Positions 8,493 through 17,194 of a DNA stretch of 64,000 nucleotides are shown in pieces. This stretch comes from Stenotrophomonas sp. UBA2629 (GTDB lineage Bacteria > Pseudomonadota > Gammaproteobacteria > Xanthomonadales > Xanthomonadaceae), in contig DEOB01000012.1 of the NCBI GenBank assembly GCA_002359895.1, positions 103,281 to 167,280 on the forward strand. Reading direction: 5' to 3'. Under the pieces are notes generated by a model. The model was given only the letters and a program-made list of their open reading frames with translations, did not search any database and was not told where the DNA came from. How positions within the stretch are numbered: the stretch's first letter is position 1; every line of letters starts with the position of its first letter. The position numbers and the translations under genes are program-made.

Positions 8493-9182
8493 TTACTTGC
8501 GGGTGTAGTGCGTGACCAAGCGGTCGCCCAGCATCTGCAGCACCTGTACCAACACCAGCAACAGGACCACCGTGACCAGCGCCACATCGGTGTGCGAACG
8601 TTGGTAACCGTCGCGGAAGGCCAGGTCACCCAGGCCGCCGGAACCAATGGCGCCGCCCATCGCGGTGAAGCCGATCAGCGCGATGGTGGTGACGGTGGCA
8701 CCAGCAATCAGGCCCGGCCGCGCTTCGGGCAACAGCACTTTGAAAACGAGCTGGCGTGTTGTCGCGCCCATGGCTTGGCTGGCTTCGATGACGCCACGGT
8801 CCACTTCACGCAGCGCGGTTTCCACCAAGCGTGCGTAGAACGGCGCCGCGCCCACCACCAGCGGCAGGATCGCGCCGCGCACGCCCAGCGAGGTGCCCAT
8901 CAGGCCCAATGTCACCGGGATCAACACGATCATCAAAATGATGAAGGGCACCGAGCGCAGCAGGTTCACCACCAATGCCAGCACGCCGTAGACCACCGGC
9001 TTGCGGTGCAGCTGCGGCGAGCCGGTGAGGAACAACAACACGCCCAGTGGCAAACCAATGGCCATGGTCAGCGGCAGCGAGCCGGCCAGCATCAGCAGCG
9101 TGTCGAGGGTGGCCTGGCCGATGTCGGCCCATTTGCCGGCATCCAGGTGACGGAAAAAACCGCCTGCGGTGGCAAGCATCAT
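8493..9182 (-). CDS. metI: Methionine ABC transporter permease
   Basis: The 229-residue protein has five to six TM helices and the BPD_transp_1 EAA-like loop (ETALREVDRGVIEASQAMGATTRQLV) that contacts the ATPase. It forms the membrane channel of the methionine importer. Its ATG overlaps the metN stop (ATGA, 9179-9182), showing coupled translation. A second Met codon follows directly, so the start could be one residue later. Confidence 0.95.
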   Translation of the reverse strand: MMLATAGGFFRHLDAGKWADIGQATLDTLLMLAGSLPLTMAIGLPLGVLLFLTGSPQLHRKPVVYGVLALVVNLLRSVPFIILMIVLIPVTLGLMGTSLGVRGAILPLVVGAAPFYARLVETALREVDRGVIEASQAMGATTRQLVFKVLLPEARPGLIAGATVTTIALIGFTAMGGAIGSGGLGDLAFRDGYQRSHTDVALVTVVLLLVLVQVLQMLGDRLVTHYTRK

Positions 9183-10186
9183 CGGTGCAGCTCCTCTACA
9201 TGGACCCCGGCTGCGACGAAGGCGGCCTGTGCGGCGCCCTGGTCGCCGCCTACCAGCGCAACGGTGAGCTGGCCATAGGGGGTGTCCTTGATGCGGTCGA
9301 TGCGCCCGGACAGGATGTTGTAGTCCACGCCGGTGTCGCGGGCGATGCGGCCCAGCAGCGGCTCATAGGTGCCTTCACCAATGAAGGTCAGGCGCATGAT
9401 GCGCCCGCCCACGGCGGCGTAACTCTGCTGCTGTTCGCCCTCGTCCACATGCTCGGATTCGGACACAAAGCGCCGCGTGGTGGCGTGCTGCGGATGCAGG
9501 AACACCTCCGTCACCGGGCCCATTTCGACCAGGTGGCCGGCATCAAGCACCGCAACGCGGTCGCAGACGCGACGGATCACATCCATCTCGTGGGTGATCA
9601 GCACAATGGTCAGGCCCAGCTCGCGGTTGATCTTGCCCAGCAGCGACAGCACCGAGGCGGTGGTCTGAGGGTCCAACGCACTGGTGGCTTCGTCGCACAG
9701 CAGAATCTGTGGGCGCGTGGCCAACGCACGGGCAATGCCCACACGCTGCTTCTGACCACCGGACAACTGCGCCGGGTATTTGCTCGCATGCTCCTGCAGG
9801 CCGACGGTACGCAGCAGCTCGGCCACACGCGCGTCGATCTCGGCGCGGGGTGTGCCGGCCAGCTCCAGCGGGAACGCCACATTGCCGGCCACCGTGCGTG
9901 CCGACAGCAGGTTGAAGTGCTGGAAGATCATGCCGATGCGACGGCGCAGCGCGCGCAGGCCGTCTGCATCCAACGCGGTGGCATCCTGCCCGTCGATCAG
10001 TACGCGGCCGCCGCTGGGCTCTTCCAGGCGGTTGATCAGGCGGATCAGCGTGGATTTACCCGCGCCGGAATGGCCGATGATGCCGAACACTTCGCCAGCC
10101 CTGATCTGCAGGTCAAGCGGATGCAGCGCGGTAACCGCGCGGCCGTCAACGGCGTAGGACTTCTGCAGGTTCTGGAACGCAATCAC
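9179..10186 (-). CDS. metN: Methionine ABC transporter ATP-binding protein
   Basis: The 335-residue ATPase has Walker A GHSGAGKSTL (about 37-46), the signature LSGGQKQRVGIARALA, Walker B ILLCDEATSALD and the switch His in LITHEMD. A C-terminal NIL domain (about 262-335, MRLTFIGEGTYEPLL) is the methionine-sensing regulatory domain known from E. coli MetN. The start is GTG at 10186. It heads the metNIQ operon; the 123-bp leader shows no riboswitch that I recognise. Confidence 0.95.
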   Translation of the reverse strand: MIAFQNLQKSYAVDGRAVTALHPLDLQIRAGEVFGIIGHSGAGKSTLIRLINRLEEPSGGRVLIDGQDATALDADGLRALRRRIGMIFQHFNLLSARTVAGNVAFPLELAGTPRAEIDARVAELLRTVGLQEHASKYPAQLSGGQKQRVGIARALATRPQILLCDEATSALDPQTTASVLSLLGKINRELGLTIVLITHEMDVIRRVCDRVAVLDAGHLVEMGPVTEVFLHPQHATTRRFVSESEHVDEGEQQQSYAAVGGRIMRLTFIGEGTYEPLLGRIARDTGVDYNILSGRIDRIKDTPYGQLTVALVGGDQGAAQAAFVAAGVHVEELHR

Positions 10187-10309
10187 TGCCAGGGCAACCG
10201 GAGGGGACAGAATGGAGGGCGTGCAGCCTAGCAGCGCCGGCCCTCCAGCGCGCGTGCTGCTCCGGCGAATCTTATTCCTTTTGGTTCTAAGATTTGCACC
10301 CCGGAACGC

Positions 10310-11206
10310 TCAGGGATGGTCAACCTGGTCCGGCCGCTTGGCGCGTTGCACCCGCTCGCGGTGCAACAGATACAGGCCGCTCGCGACGATGATGGCCGCG
10401 CCCGCCCAGGTCCAGCGGTCCGGCAGCTTGTCCCACAGCAGCAGATCCCAGCCGATCACCCAGACCAGGCCGGTGTACTCCAGCGGCGCGATCATCGATG
10501 CCTGCCCCAGCTGGAACGCCCGGGTAAGCGCGATCTGCCCCAGCGCACCGGCCAGGCCCATGCCGGCGATCAGCGCGGCATGCTTCCATTGCAGCGGTCG
10601 CCATTCCGGCCAGGCCATGAGGCCGGCGCCGATTGCCATGATCAGCAGAAACCACACCACCATCGATTGCGGCGTGTCAGTGCGGGTGAGCAGGCTCACC
10701 GTGACCGCAGCGATGGCATAGGCGGTAGCCGCCAGCAGCACCATCAGGCCGGGGAACGAGATCAACCCGTCCACGCCGGGCCGCAGCACCACCAGCACGC
10801 CGATCAGGCCAATCCCGATGGCAATCCAGCGCCGCGGCCCAACGTGCTCACCCAGCAACGGCACCGACAACGCCGCCACCAGCAGCGGCGCCACAAAATA
10901 GATGGTGTAGGCGGTGGACAGCGGCAGTGTGCGCAGCGCGTAGACAAAGCAGCCGATCATCACCATGCCCAGCACGCCGCGCAGCAGATGCAGGCCCCAG
11001 CGCACCGGGATGATGGAACGCGGGCCGGCCGAGGCCAGTACCCACACCAGCACGAACGGCAACGACGCCGCGCCACGCAACATGGTGACCTGCAAGGTGG
11101 GGTAGCTTTCGGCCAGCATCTTCATGCCGGCATCCATCAGCGAAAAGAAGGCGACAGCTGCCAACATCCAGACGATGGCACGCGCAGGGGATTTGGTCAC
11201 AGACAT
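10310..11206 (-). CDS. EamA-family drug/metabolite transporter
   Basis: The 298-residue integral membrane protein has about ten TM helices arranged as two EamA repeats (about 10-145 and 155-290). The first contains AAVAFFSLMDAGMKMLAE and the second QIALTRAFQLGQASMIAPLEYTGLVW, a well-conserved EamA motif. Members export amino acids, sugars or metabolites; the substrate cannot be read from sequence. It lies just upstream of metN in the same direction with a 123-bp gap, so it may be a separate unit. Confidence 0.88.
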   Translation of the reverse strand: MSVTKSPARAIVWMLAAVAFFSLMDAGMKMLAESYPTLQVTMLRGAASLPFVLVWVLASAGPRSIIPVRWGLHLLRGVLGMVMIGCFVYALRTLPLSTAYTIYFVAPLLVAALSVPLLGEHVGPRRWIAIGIGLIGVLVVLRPGVDGLISFPGLMVLLAATAYAIAAVTVSLLTRTDTPQSMVVWFLLIMAIGAGLMAWPEWRPLQWKHAALIAGMGLAGALGQIALTRAFQLGQASMIAPLEYTGLVWVIGWDLLLWDKLPDRWTWAGAAIIVASGLYLLHRERVQRAKRPDQVDHP

Positions 11207-11574
11207 GGCGGCGATTATCCGCTGTCACCCGGTTTGCGGATATCCCCGCAGCACGCGCGATGTTCAGCGCGGGGTTCAAGACACTACCGCTACAGAGCGG
11301 CGGCATGGCCCTCCCTGCTGGCGCGTGCGGTGCTCGCCGCCGCCCGTTTCGACAGAACCGCCGCATTACCCCTGAAAGGACGGCGTCACGTCAGGTTTGA
11401 AGCAGCCGGCCAAGCTGCCGTAGCGTTGCCGCGGGGAAGATGCTCAACCCCTTCCGCCTCCACCTCGCCCCTGCGGGCGACGCTGCTTTGCCATTCCCCC
11501 GAGGCAGCCCAAGGCTGAGGCCTGCGCCCTGATCGCCTAGAATGGAGGCTGTTTTCATTGATTGGAGCAGGCCC
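11207..11574. other. Gene-free region between EamA gene and yajQ
   Basis: This is divergent promoter space for the EamA gene (leftward) and the YajQ gene (rightward). Apart from the yajQ ribosome site (GGAGCAGG) I see no clear operator, hairpin or small gene. Confidence 0.55.
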
Positions 11575-12060
11575 ATGCCTTCCTTTGACGTTGTATCCGA
11601 AGTCGACAAGCACGAGTTGGCCAATGCCTTGGACCAAGCCAACCGTGAGCTGTCCACCCGCTTCGATTTCAAGGGCGTGGATGCCAAGTTCAACCTGGAA
11701 GACGAGAAGCTGATCAAGCTCAGCGCACCCACCGACTTCCAGCTCAAGCAGATGGCCGACATCCTGCGCCTGCGTCTGGCCGCACGGAACATCGATTTCC
11801 GCTGCATGGAATTTGGCGACATCGAAACCAACCTGGGCGGCGCGCGCCAGCAGGTGAGCGTCAAGCAGGGCATCGAGCAGAAGCTGGCCAAGCAGATCGC
11901 CGCCAAGATCAAGGAAGCCAAGATCAAGGTCGACACCCAGATCAACGGCGACAAGCTGCGCGTCAACGGCAAAAAGCGCGATGACCTGCAGGAAGTCATG
12001 GCGCTGTTGAAGAAAAGTGAGTTCGAGCAGCCGTTGCAGTTCGACAACTTCCGCGACTGA
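11575..12060 (+). CDS. yajQ: YajQ-family nucleotide-binding protein
   Basis: The 161-residue protein begins MPSFDVVSEVDKHELANALDQ and matches the YajQ/DUF520 family over its whole length, with two ferredoxin-like domains and the motifs STRFDFKG and KIKEAKIKVDTQINGDKLRV. In Xanthomonas campestris a YajQ homologue binds cyclic di-GMP and works with a LysR regulator to control virulence genes; that function may carry over here. The ATG at 11575 follows GGAGCAGG; an upstream in-frame ATG at 11542 would add a non-homologous leader. Confidence 0.95.
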   Translation: MPSFDVVSEVDKHELANALDQANRELSTRFDFKGVDAKFNLEDEKLIKLSAPTDFQLKQMADILRLRLAARNIDFRCMEFGDIETNLGGARQQVSVKQGIEQKLAKQIAAKIKEAKIKVDTQINGDKLRVNGKKRDDLQEVMALLKKSEFEQPLQFDNFRD

Positions 12061-12078
12061 TCCAGTGCTGCAGCGGAG

Positions 12079-13185
12079 TCAGTCGCTCTGCTGCAGCTTG
12101 CGGTACAGCGTGGTGCGCGAAATACCCAGCATGCGCGCCGCCGCACTGACATTGCCGTGATGGCTTGCCATTGCCTCATGCACCGCATGCACGCCCTGCG
12201 CCCGCAAAGACATATGGGAAGCATCCATCGCCGACAGCGGAATGGCCGTGCTGCCACGTGCCGACACCGGGCCACGCATGTGCTGAACCTGCAAGGCGCT
12301 GCTTTCGGACAGCCGTATCCGCCGGGCCGGCCCACTCTGCAGCAGACGCCGCCGCTGATGCACATTGGCCTCTGCAAACACATCGCGCAGCGTCACCACG
12401 GGTAACGCGCCGGTGTTGGGCAAGCCCAGCAATCTGCGCGCGGTGCGGTTGGCTTCACGGATGCTGCCATCTTCTTCAACCGCCAACATGCCCTGCAAAG
12501 GCGTGTTCAACAGACGTCCGTCGTATTGCAAGGCGAGCAGGTGACAGGAGCGGAAATCCTGCATCTGGTGGCTCTCGATGGATAGCGCGGCCTGTTTCAG
12601 GTAATCCAGCAGCACGTCCGGGTCCCGCTCGTCGGCACCACTGATGCCCAGCGCACCCAGCAGCTCACCACCGGGCCCATGTAGGGGCACGCTCAAGCAG
12701 AACATGCTGGTGTAGCAATCCAAGTAGTGCTCGTTCTGTCGCAGCAATACCGGTGCGTTTTCCGCGATGACGCAACTGGGAGCATTGGTGCCCAGCTTCA
12801 CCTCGCTCAGGCGCGCCCCTATCGGTATGGTTTGCTTCGTCTGCCGGGCGCACAACTCATGCGCGCGCGTAGCCAGGACCGTGCCTTCACTGTTGATGCA
12901 GAGCATCGACCAGTTGCGGCCACCAAATGCCCCCCACAACTGATCCAGCTCGTGTTGAGCGTGGCGTGCAAAACGACGATCACCGCTGTCTTCAAGCGCC
13001 GGTCGCCGCGCCCACTCCTCCTCGAAATCCGGCGTTTCATGCTGCACCACGCCGGCTGCCCGCAAGCGTTCCCATGAGCGCAGCACCGGTGGTGCCAGCA
13101 GATGATCCGGTACGGGGCCACCTTCGGCGAATATTTTTCGCGCCTGACCCAATTGCTGCTGGTATGCCCAGTTGGCCTCATTCAT
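12079..13185 (-). CDS. AcoR-like transcription regulator: GAF, PAS and Fis-type HTH, no AAA+ domain
   Basis: The 368-residue protein resembles sigma54 activators of the AcoR type at both ends only. Residues about 60-215 form a GAF sensor (SEVKLGTNAPSCVIAENAPVLLRQNEHYL), about 225-300 look like a PAS domain (GMLAVEEDGSIREANRTARRLLGLP), and about 322-365 form a Fis-type helix-turn-helix (HGNVSAAARMLGISRTTLYRKL). The central ATPase with its GAFTGA loop is absent, so it cannot remodel sigma54 holoenzyme in the usual way. The ATG at 13185 has GGAG 8 nt upstream; a GTG three codons earlier is less likely. It follows the aldehyde dehydrogenase gene by 210 bp and may regulate it. Confidence 0.85.
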   Translation of the reverse strand: MNEANWAYQQQLGQARKIFAEGGPVPDHLLAPPVLRSWERLRAAGVVQHETPDFEEEWARRPALEDSGDRRFARHAQHELDQLWGAFGGRNWSMLCINSEGTVLATRAHELCARQTKQTIPIGARLSEVKLGTNAPSCVIAENAPVLLRQNEHYLDCYTSMFCLSVPLHGPGGELLGALGISGADERDPDVLLDYLKQAALSIESHQMQDFRSCHLLALQYDGRLLNTPLQGMLAVEEDGSIREANRTARRLLGLPNTGALPVVTLRDVFAEANVHQRRRLLQSGPARRIRLSESSALQVQHMRGPVSARGSTAIPLSAMDASHMSLRAQGVHAVHEAMASHHGNVSAAARMLGISRTTLYRKLQQSD

Positions 13186-13395
13186 GGTTCGCACTCCACA
13201 ACGTCCGTCCTCACTTTAGTCCTGTGTTTTCAACGATGGCTTGAGCACCCTGTGAGGGGTACGCCGTGCTGAGGCCAGCAGCCTTGGTTTCAAAGCGTAG
13301 CAGGGGGTTCGTGAGGATCTCTTCAGGGTACAGTCGCTCTCACTGTGCGGTGAACGCCTCTTGCGGCGTCACCATCGCGGCGCACGGTTGCTGGC

Positions 13396-14859
13396 TCACA
13401 TCGGGTAGGCCGGCGCCTGCCCTTTGATGGTCAGCCACTGCCACCGGGTGAACTCATCGATGTTGGCGGGCCCACCGATGCTGGAGCCATTGCCCGACGC
13501 CCCTACCCCACCAAATGGGTTGAGTGCCTCATCAATGACCGTCTGGTCGTTGATATGCAGCAGCCCGGTATGCAACTGCTCACCCAGCCGCAGCGCTCGC
13601 CCGACATCGCGGGAAATGATGCCCATCGCCAGTCCGTAGTCGGAGTCATTGGCCAGCGACACCGCCTCTTCATCGGTGTCGAAGGGCACCACCACCGCCA
13701 CCGGCCCGAAGATCTCTTCGTGAAATGCCGGGTTGTCGCGGCCTACGTCCGCCAGCACGGTCGCCTCGAAGAACAGCTCGCGGTGACTGCCACCTGCGGC
13801 AAGCACGGCACCCGCGGCCATGGCCTCGGTGACGATGCGCGTGGTGTGGTCTCGCTGCTGGGCATTGATCAGCGGCCCCAGAGCAACGTCCTCACGCGCC
13901 GGATCACCGGCCTTCAATCCCTTGGCCTTGGCAACGAGCTGCTCCAGGAAACGGTCGTAAATGCCCCGCTGCACCAGAATCCGCCCGGTTGCCATGCATA
14001 TCTGTCCCTGATGCAGATAACTGCCCCAGATGGCGTTGCGCACGGCCAGGCCAACGTCGGCGTCGTCCAATACCAGCAGCGAATTCTTGCCGCCCAGTTC
14101 CAGCGACACTTTCTTCAGATGCCGGCCCGCCGCCTCGCCCACCTTGCGTCCGGCGGCGGTGGAACCGGTGAACTGGATCATGGCGATGTTGGGGTCGCTG
14201 ACCAGCGCGGCACCGGCCGGGCCATCGCCTGCCAGCACATGCAGTACGCCCTCCGGCAGGCCTGCCAGCTCAAACAACCGCGCGATCACAAAGCCCCCGC
14301 CTACTGCCGTGCGCGGATCGGGCTTGAGCACCACCGCATTCCCCAATGCCAGCGCCGGCGCCACCGCGCGCACCGCCAAATACAGCGGGAAGTTGAACGG
14401 TGAAATGACGCCGATCACGCCCCGTGGCCGCCGCCGCGCCAGGCTCAGGCGGCCCGGCTCTGAGGGCAGCACCTCGCCAGCGGCGCGCGACGGAAGCGCT
14501 GCGGCTTCGTGCAGCGCACGCACGCTGAGTGCTGTTTCCGCGTTGGCCTTCATACGGGTGGAGCCGCCTTCACGCACCAGCCAACCGGAAATTTCATCGG
14601 CATGCGTCTCCATCAACGCAGCCGCACGGCGCAGCACCTGTGCGCGGCTGTCGTAGGACGCTTGAGCCCATCCACGCTGCGCATCGGCGGCGATCATCGC
14701 CGCGCGTTCAATCTGTTCCGGCCCGGCCATGCCGAGTTGGCCGAGAACTGCACCCGTGGCCGGCTCGACCACTGCGCGCAACTCACCTGACGTATGCCAT
14801 TGACCATCGAACTGCTTGCCCGACCATAACTCGTCCGGAAGAAATACCTGTGTCGCCAT
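13396..14859 (-). CDS. NAD(P)-dependent aromatic aldehyde dehydrogenase (benzaldehyde/vanillin type)
   Basis: The 487-residue enzyme oxidises an aldehyde to its acid. ALDH landmarks are visible: VISPFNFPLYLAVRAVAPALALGN, the Rossmann motif FTGSTAAGRKV, the general-base segment LELGGKNSLLVLDDAD, the nucleophile Cys in HQGQICMATGRILV, and EEIFGPVAVV. It looks closest to the benzaldehyde/vanillin dehydrogenase branch, so an aromatic substrate is probable but not certain. The ATG at 14859 follows AGGAG; the longer in-frame extension to 15003 is rejected. An AcoR-like regulator lies downstream in the same direction. Confidence 0.9.
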   Translation of the reverse strand: MATQVFLPDELWSGKQFDGQWHTSGELRAVVEPATGAVLGQLGMAGPEQIERAAMIAADAQRGWAQASYDSRAQVLRRAAALMETHADEISGWLVREGGSTRMKANAETALSVRALHEAAALPSRAAGEVLPSEPGRLSLARRRPRGVIGVISPFNFPLYLAVRAVAPALALGNAVVLKPDPRTAVGGGFVIARLFELAGLPEGVLHVLAGDGPAGAALVSDPNIAMIQFTGSTAAGRKVGEAAGRHLKKVSLELGGKNSLLVLDDADVGLAVRNAIWGSYLHQGQICMATGRILVQRGIYDRFLEQLVAKAKGLKAGDPAREDVALGPLINAQQRDHTTRIVTEAMAAGAVLAAGGSHRELFFEATVLADVGRDNPAFHEEIFGPVAVVVPFDTDEEAVSLANDSDYGLAMGIISRDVGRALRLGEQLHTGLLHINDQTVIDEALNPFGGVGASGNGSSIGGPANIDEFTRWQWLTIKGQAPAYPM

Positions 14860-15072
14860 CGCGCTGAACTCCTGGAGTGGGGTGCTTGCATTGGACACCG
14901 CAAACCGCCGCCTGCCTATTGGCCGTGCACGACGATTGCCCGCAAGCCTTGCGGCGGAAGCCATACGGCCTGCATCCGGCGTCCCATCCGTGAACAGCAC
15001 CAAGCGCCTTCACCGACAAGGCTGACGCGCGGCCACTACAATCGCCTCCCCAGCATCTTCTGCAAGGCCGCC

Positions 15073-15639
15073 ATGAACGACACCGTCCACTCCGCCACCG
15101 ACCCGATCGCCGTCACCCGGAACTGGCTGGAGAAGGCCGTGATCGGCTTGAACCTGTGCCCGTTCGCCAAGGCGGTGTACGTCAAACAGCAGGTGCGCTT
15201 TGTGCTCAGCGATGCCAGCACGCCGGAAGCTCTGCTGGAAGAGTTGATCGAAGAACTGGTGCTGCTGCGCGACACCTCGGCCGAACAGATCGACACCACG
15301 CTGATCATCCACCCGGACGTGCTGACCGATTTCCTGGACTACAACGACTTCCTGGAAAACGCCGACATGGCGGTGGAAACGCTGGATCTGCAGGGCATTC
15401 TGCAGGTGGCCAGCTTCCACCCGCAGTACCAGTTCGCCGGTGCCGCGCCCGATGACGTGAGCAACTACACCAACCGCGCGCCCTACCCCATCCTTCACCT
15501 GTTGCGCGAAGACAGCGTGGAGCGTGCGGTGGCGGCGTTCCCGGACCCGGACGTGATCATCGAGCGCAACATCGAAACGCTCGACAAGCTGGGCGTGGAT
15601 GGCTGGAACAAGCTGCTGGCCGGCGACAAGCCGCACTGA
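15073..15639 (+). CDS. DUF1415 family protein
   Basis: The 188-residue cytosolic protein has the DUF1415 hallmarks: an N-terminal WLEKAVIGLNLCPFAKAVYVKQQVRF, a central LDYNDFLENADMAVETLDLQGILQVASFHPQYQFAG and APYPILHLLREDSVERA. The conserved Cys (LNLCPFA) and His (FHPQYQF) could form a metal or active site, but the family has no established function that I know of. It stands alone between the aldehyde dehydrogenase (divergent) and the HAD gene (convergent). Confidence 0.9.
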   Translation: MNDTVHSATDPIAVTRNWLEKAVIGLNLCPFAKAVYVKQQVRFVLSDASTPEALLEELIEELVLLRDTSAEQIDTTLIIHPDVLTDFLDYNDFLENADMAVETLDLQGILQVASFHPQYQFAGAAPDDVSNYTNRAPYPILHLLREDSVERAVAAFPDPDVIIERNIETLDKLGVDGWNKLLAGDKPH

Positions 15640-15794
15640 CGCTGCGCTGATACACGGCACGCACCGCAACGTCATGGCTGATGGCGTTGCGGTCGGCAAT
15701 GTTCAATTGATGGGTTTGTCGCCTGCGGTCCACTCACCCGCTCAACGGGAGAGCGTGCTCATGCAGACAGCACCGCAAGCGGCTTTTTTGCCGC

Positions 15795-16496
15795 TTACAG
15801 CGCGGCAATTTCTGCGTTGTTCAACATCGGCAACAGCAGCTGCCGCACGTCATGCAGCGAGCCGGCAATGCGGTGGCCGAGCGCACGCACGGTGTCGTCC
15901 GGGTGCACCAAGTCCGGCACCTGGATGGCGGTCATGCCCGCGCCCAAGGCCGCACGGATGCCGGCCGGTGAATCTTCCAACGCCAGACACCGCGCCGGTG
16001 CATGCCCCAAACGCTGCGCGGCCAGCAGGTAGATTTCCGGCGCAGGTTTGGGCTGCGAAACATCGCTACTGGTGACCACCGCATGGAAGTACGGCAACAG
16101 ACCCGCCGCTTCCAACTTGTGGTCGGCACGCGGCTGCCGCGTGGAGGTGGCTACCGCGCGCGGAATGCCGTGCGTTTTGAGCAGCTCCAGCAACTCGACA
16201 ATGCCCGGCCGCAACGGCAAGCCTGCACGGGTGCGCTCGTCGTACAGCAGGTGGCAACGCTCACTCATTGCATCAATCAACGCCTCGTCGCGCAGGTGGT
16301 GACGCAGCATCGCGCGGCAATCGCGGTCGCCAAAGCCGACCATGCCCAAGAAGAACGAGCGCTCCAAGGCCAAGCCGAATTCTTCGGCGGCCTGGCTCCA
16401 GCACGCCACCGACACGCGCTCGCTGTCGATCATCAAACCGTCCATGTCGAAGACGACGGCGTCGGGCAGAAACGGGAGTGCTGGGAGAGTGGTCAT
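15795..16496 (-). CDS. HAD-superfamily phosphatase (beta-phosphoglucomutase-like)
   Basis: The 233-residue protein carries HAD motif I FDMDGLMIDSE (Asp17, Asp19), motif II VATSTRQPRADHK, the Lys of motif III in SQPKPAPEIYLLAA and the acidic motif IV LEDSPAGIRAAL, with an alpha-helical cap inserted after motif I. It would hydrolyse or transfer phosphate on a small sugar phosphate; the substrate is not evident. Its ATG overlaps the rsuA stop (ATGA, 16493-16496), so it is translated with the rRNA-modification genes. Confidence 0.9.
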   Translation of the reverse strand: MTTLPALPFLPDAVVFDMDGLMIDSERVSVACWSQAAEEFGLALERSFFLGMVGFGDRDCRAMLRHHLRDEALIDAMSERCHLLYDERTRAGLPLRPGIVELLELLKTHGIPRAVATSTRQPRADHKLEAAGLLPYFHAVVTSSDVSQPKPAPEIYLLAAQRLGHAPARCLALEDSPAGIRAALGAGMTAIQVPDLVHPDDTVRALGHRIAGSLHDVRQLLLPMLNNAEIAAL

Positions 16497-17194
16497 GTGC
16501 CGAACAGGGTATCCAGATCCGTGGCGTCCAACATCCGCCATTGGCCTTCTTCCAGGCCGCCCAGCCCAAGCCCGCCGATGTGGCTGCGATGCAATGCGGC
16601 CACACGGTTGCCGGTGGCAGCGAACATGCGTCGTACCTGGTGATAGCGGCCTTCGTGCAGCACCAGCTGCGCATGACGCGCATCGTGCACCTTCAGTTCG
16701 GCCGGCAACAGCGGGGTTTTTTCCGACTCCAGCAACAAGGTGCCGCTGGCGAACAACGCAGCTTCATTGCCATTCAAATCCTGCGCCAGCTCGGCCTCGT
16801 AGACCTTGGACAGCTTGGATTTGGGCGAAATGATCCGATGCAGCAGGGCGCCGTCGTCGGTGAGCAGCAACAGGCCGCTGGTATCGCGGTCCAGCCGGCC
16901 CACGGTGGACAGCACCGGCGCACGCTCGCGGAAACGCGGCGGCAGCAGGTCATAGATCAACCGGCCCTGGTCCTTGGTGGAGCAGGTGTAACCGGCCGGC
17001 TTGTGCAGCATCAGAATCATGCCGGCGGCCGGATCCAGCGGCCCGCCTTCCACGCGGATGGCGTCATGCTCGACCTTGTCATCGGCGTACAGCACCTCGC
17101 CATCGGCATCGGTGATCAGGCCCTCGCGGAACATCTGCTGCACCTGCTTGCGGCTGCCATAGCCAAGGTTGGCGATGAGCTTGACCAGCCTCAT
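16493..17194 (-). CDS. rsuA: 16S rRNA pseudouridine synthase, RsuA type
   Basis: The 233-residue protein has an N-terminal S4 RNA-binding domain (RLVKLIANLGYGSRKQVQQMF, 1-48), the synthase core with catalytic Asp102 in GRLDRDTSGLLLLTDDG, and the C-terminal GRYHQVRRMFAATGNRV motif. In E. coli RsuA makes pseudouridine 516 of 16S rRNA. It overlaps the rsmC-like gene upstream (ATGA, 17191-17194) and the HAD gene downstream by 4 bp each, giving a tightly coupled three-gene unit. Confidence 0.92.
   Translation of the reverse strand: MRLVKLIANLGYGSRKQVQQMFREGLITDADGEVLYADDKVEHDAIRVEGGPLDPAAGMILMLHKPAGYTCSTKDQGRLIYDLLPPRFRERAPVLSTVGRLDRDTSGLLLLTDDGALLHRIISPKSKLSKVYEAELAQDLNGNEAALFASGTLLLESEKTPLLPAELKVHDARHAQLVLHEGRYHQVRRMFAATGNRVAALHRSHIGGLGLGGLEEGQWRMLDATDLDTLFGT

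Noticed and set aside
10187..10309. Riboswitch (SAM or similar) ahead of metN
   Set aside because: A methionine-related switch was considered, but the leader shows no conserved core that I recognise, only weak inverted repeats.
15778..15797. Hairpin AAGCGGC-T6-GCCGCTT near the HAD gene end
   Set aside because: The T-run lies in the loop rather than after the stem, so it is not a standard terminator; kept out of the feature list.
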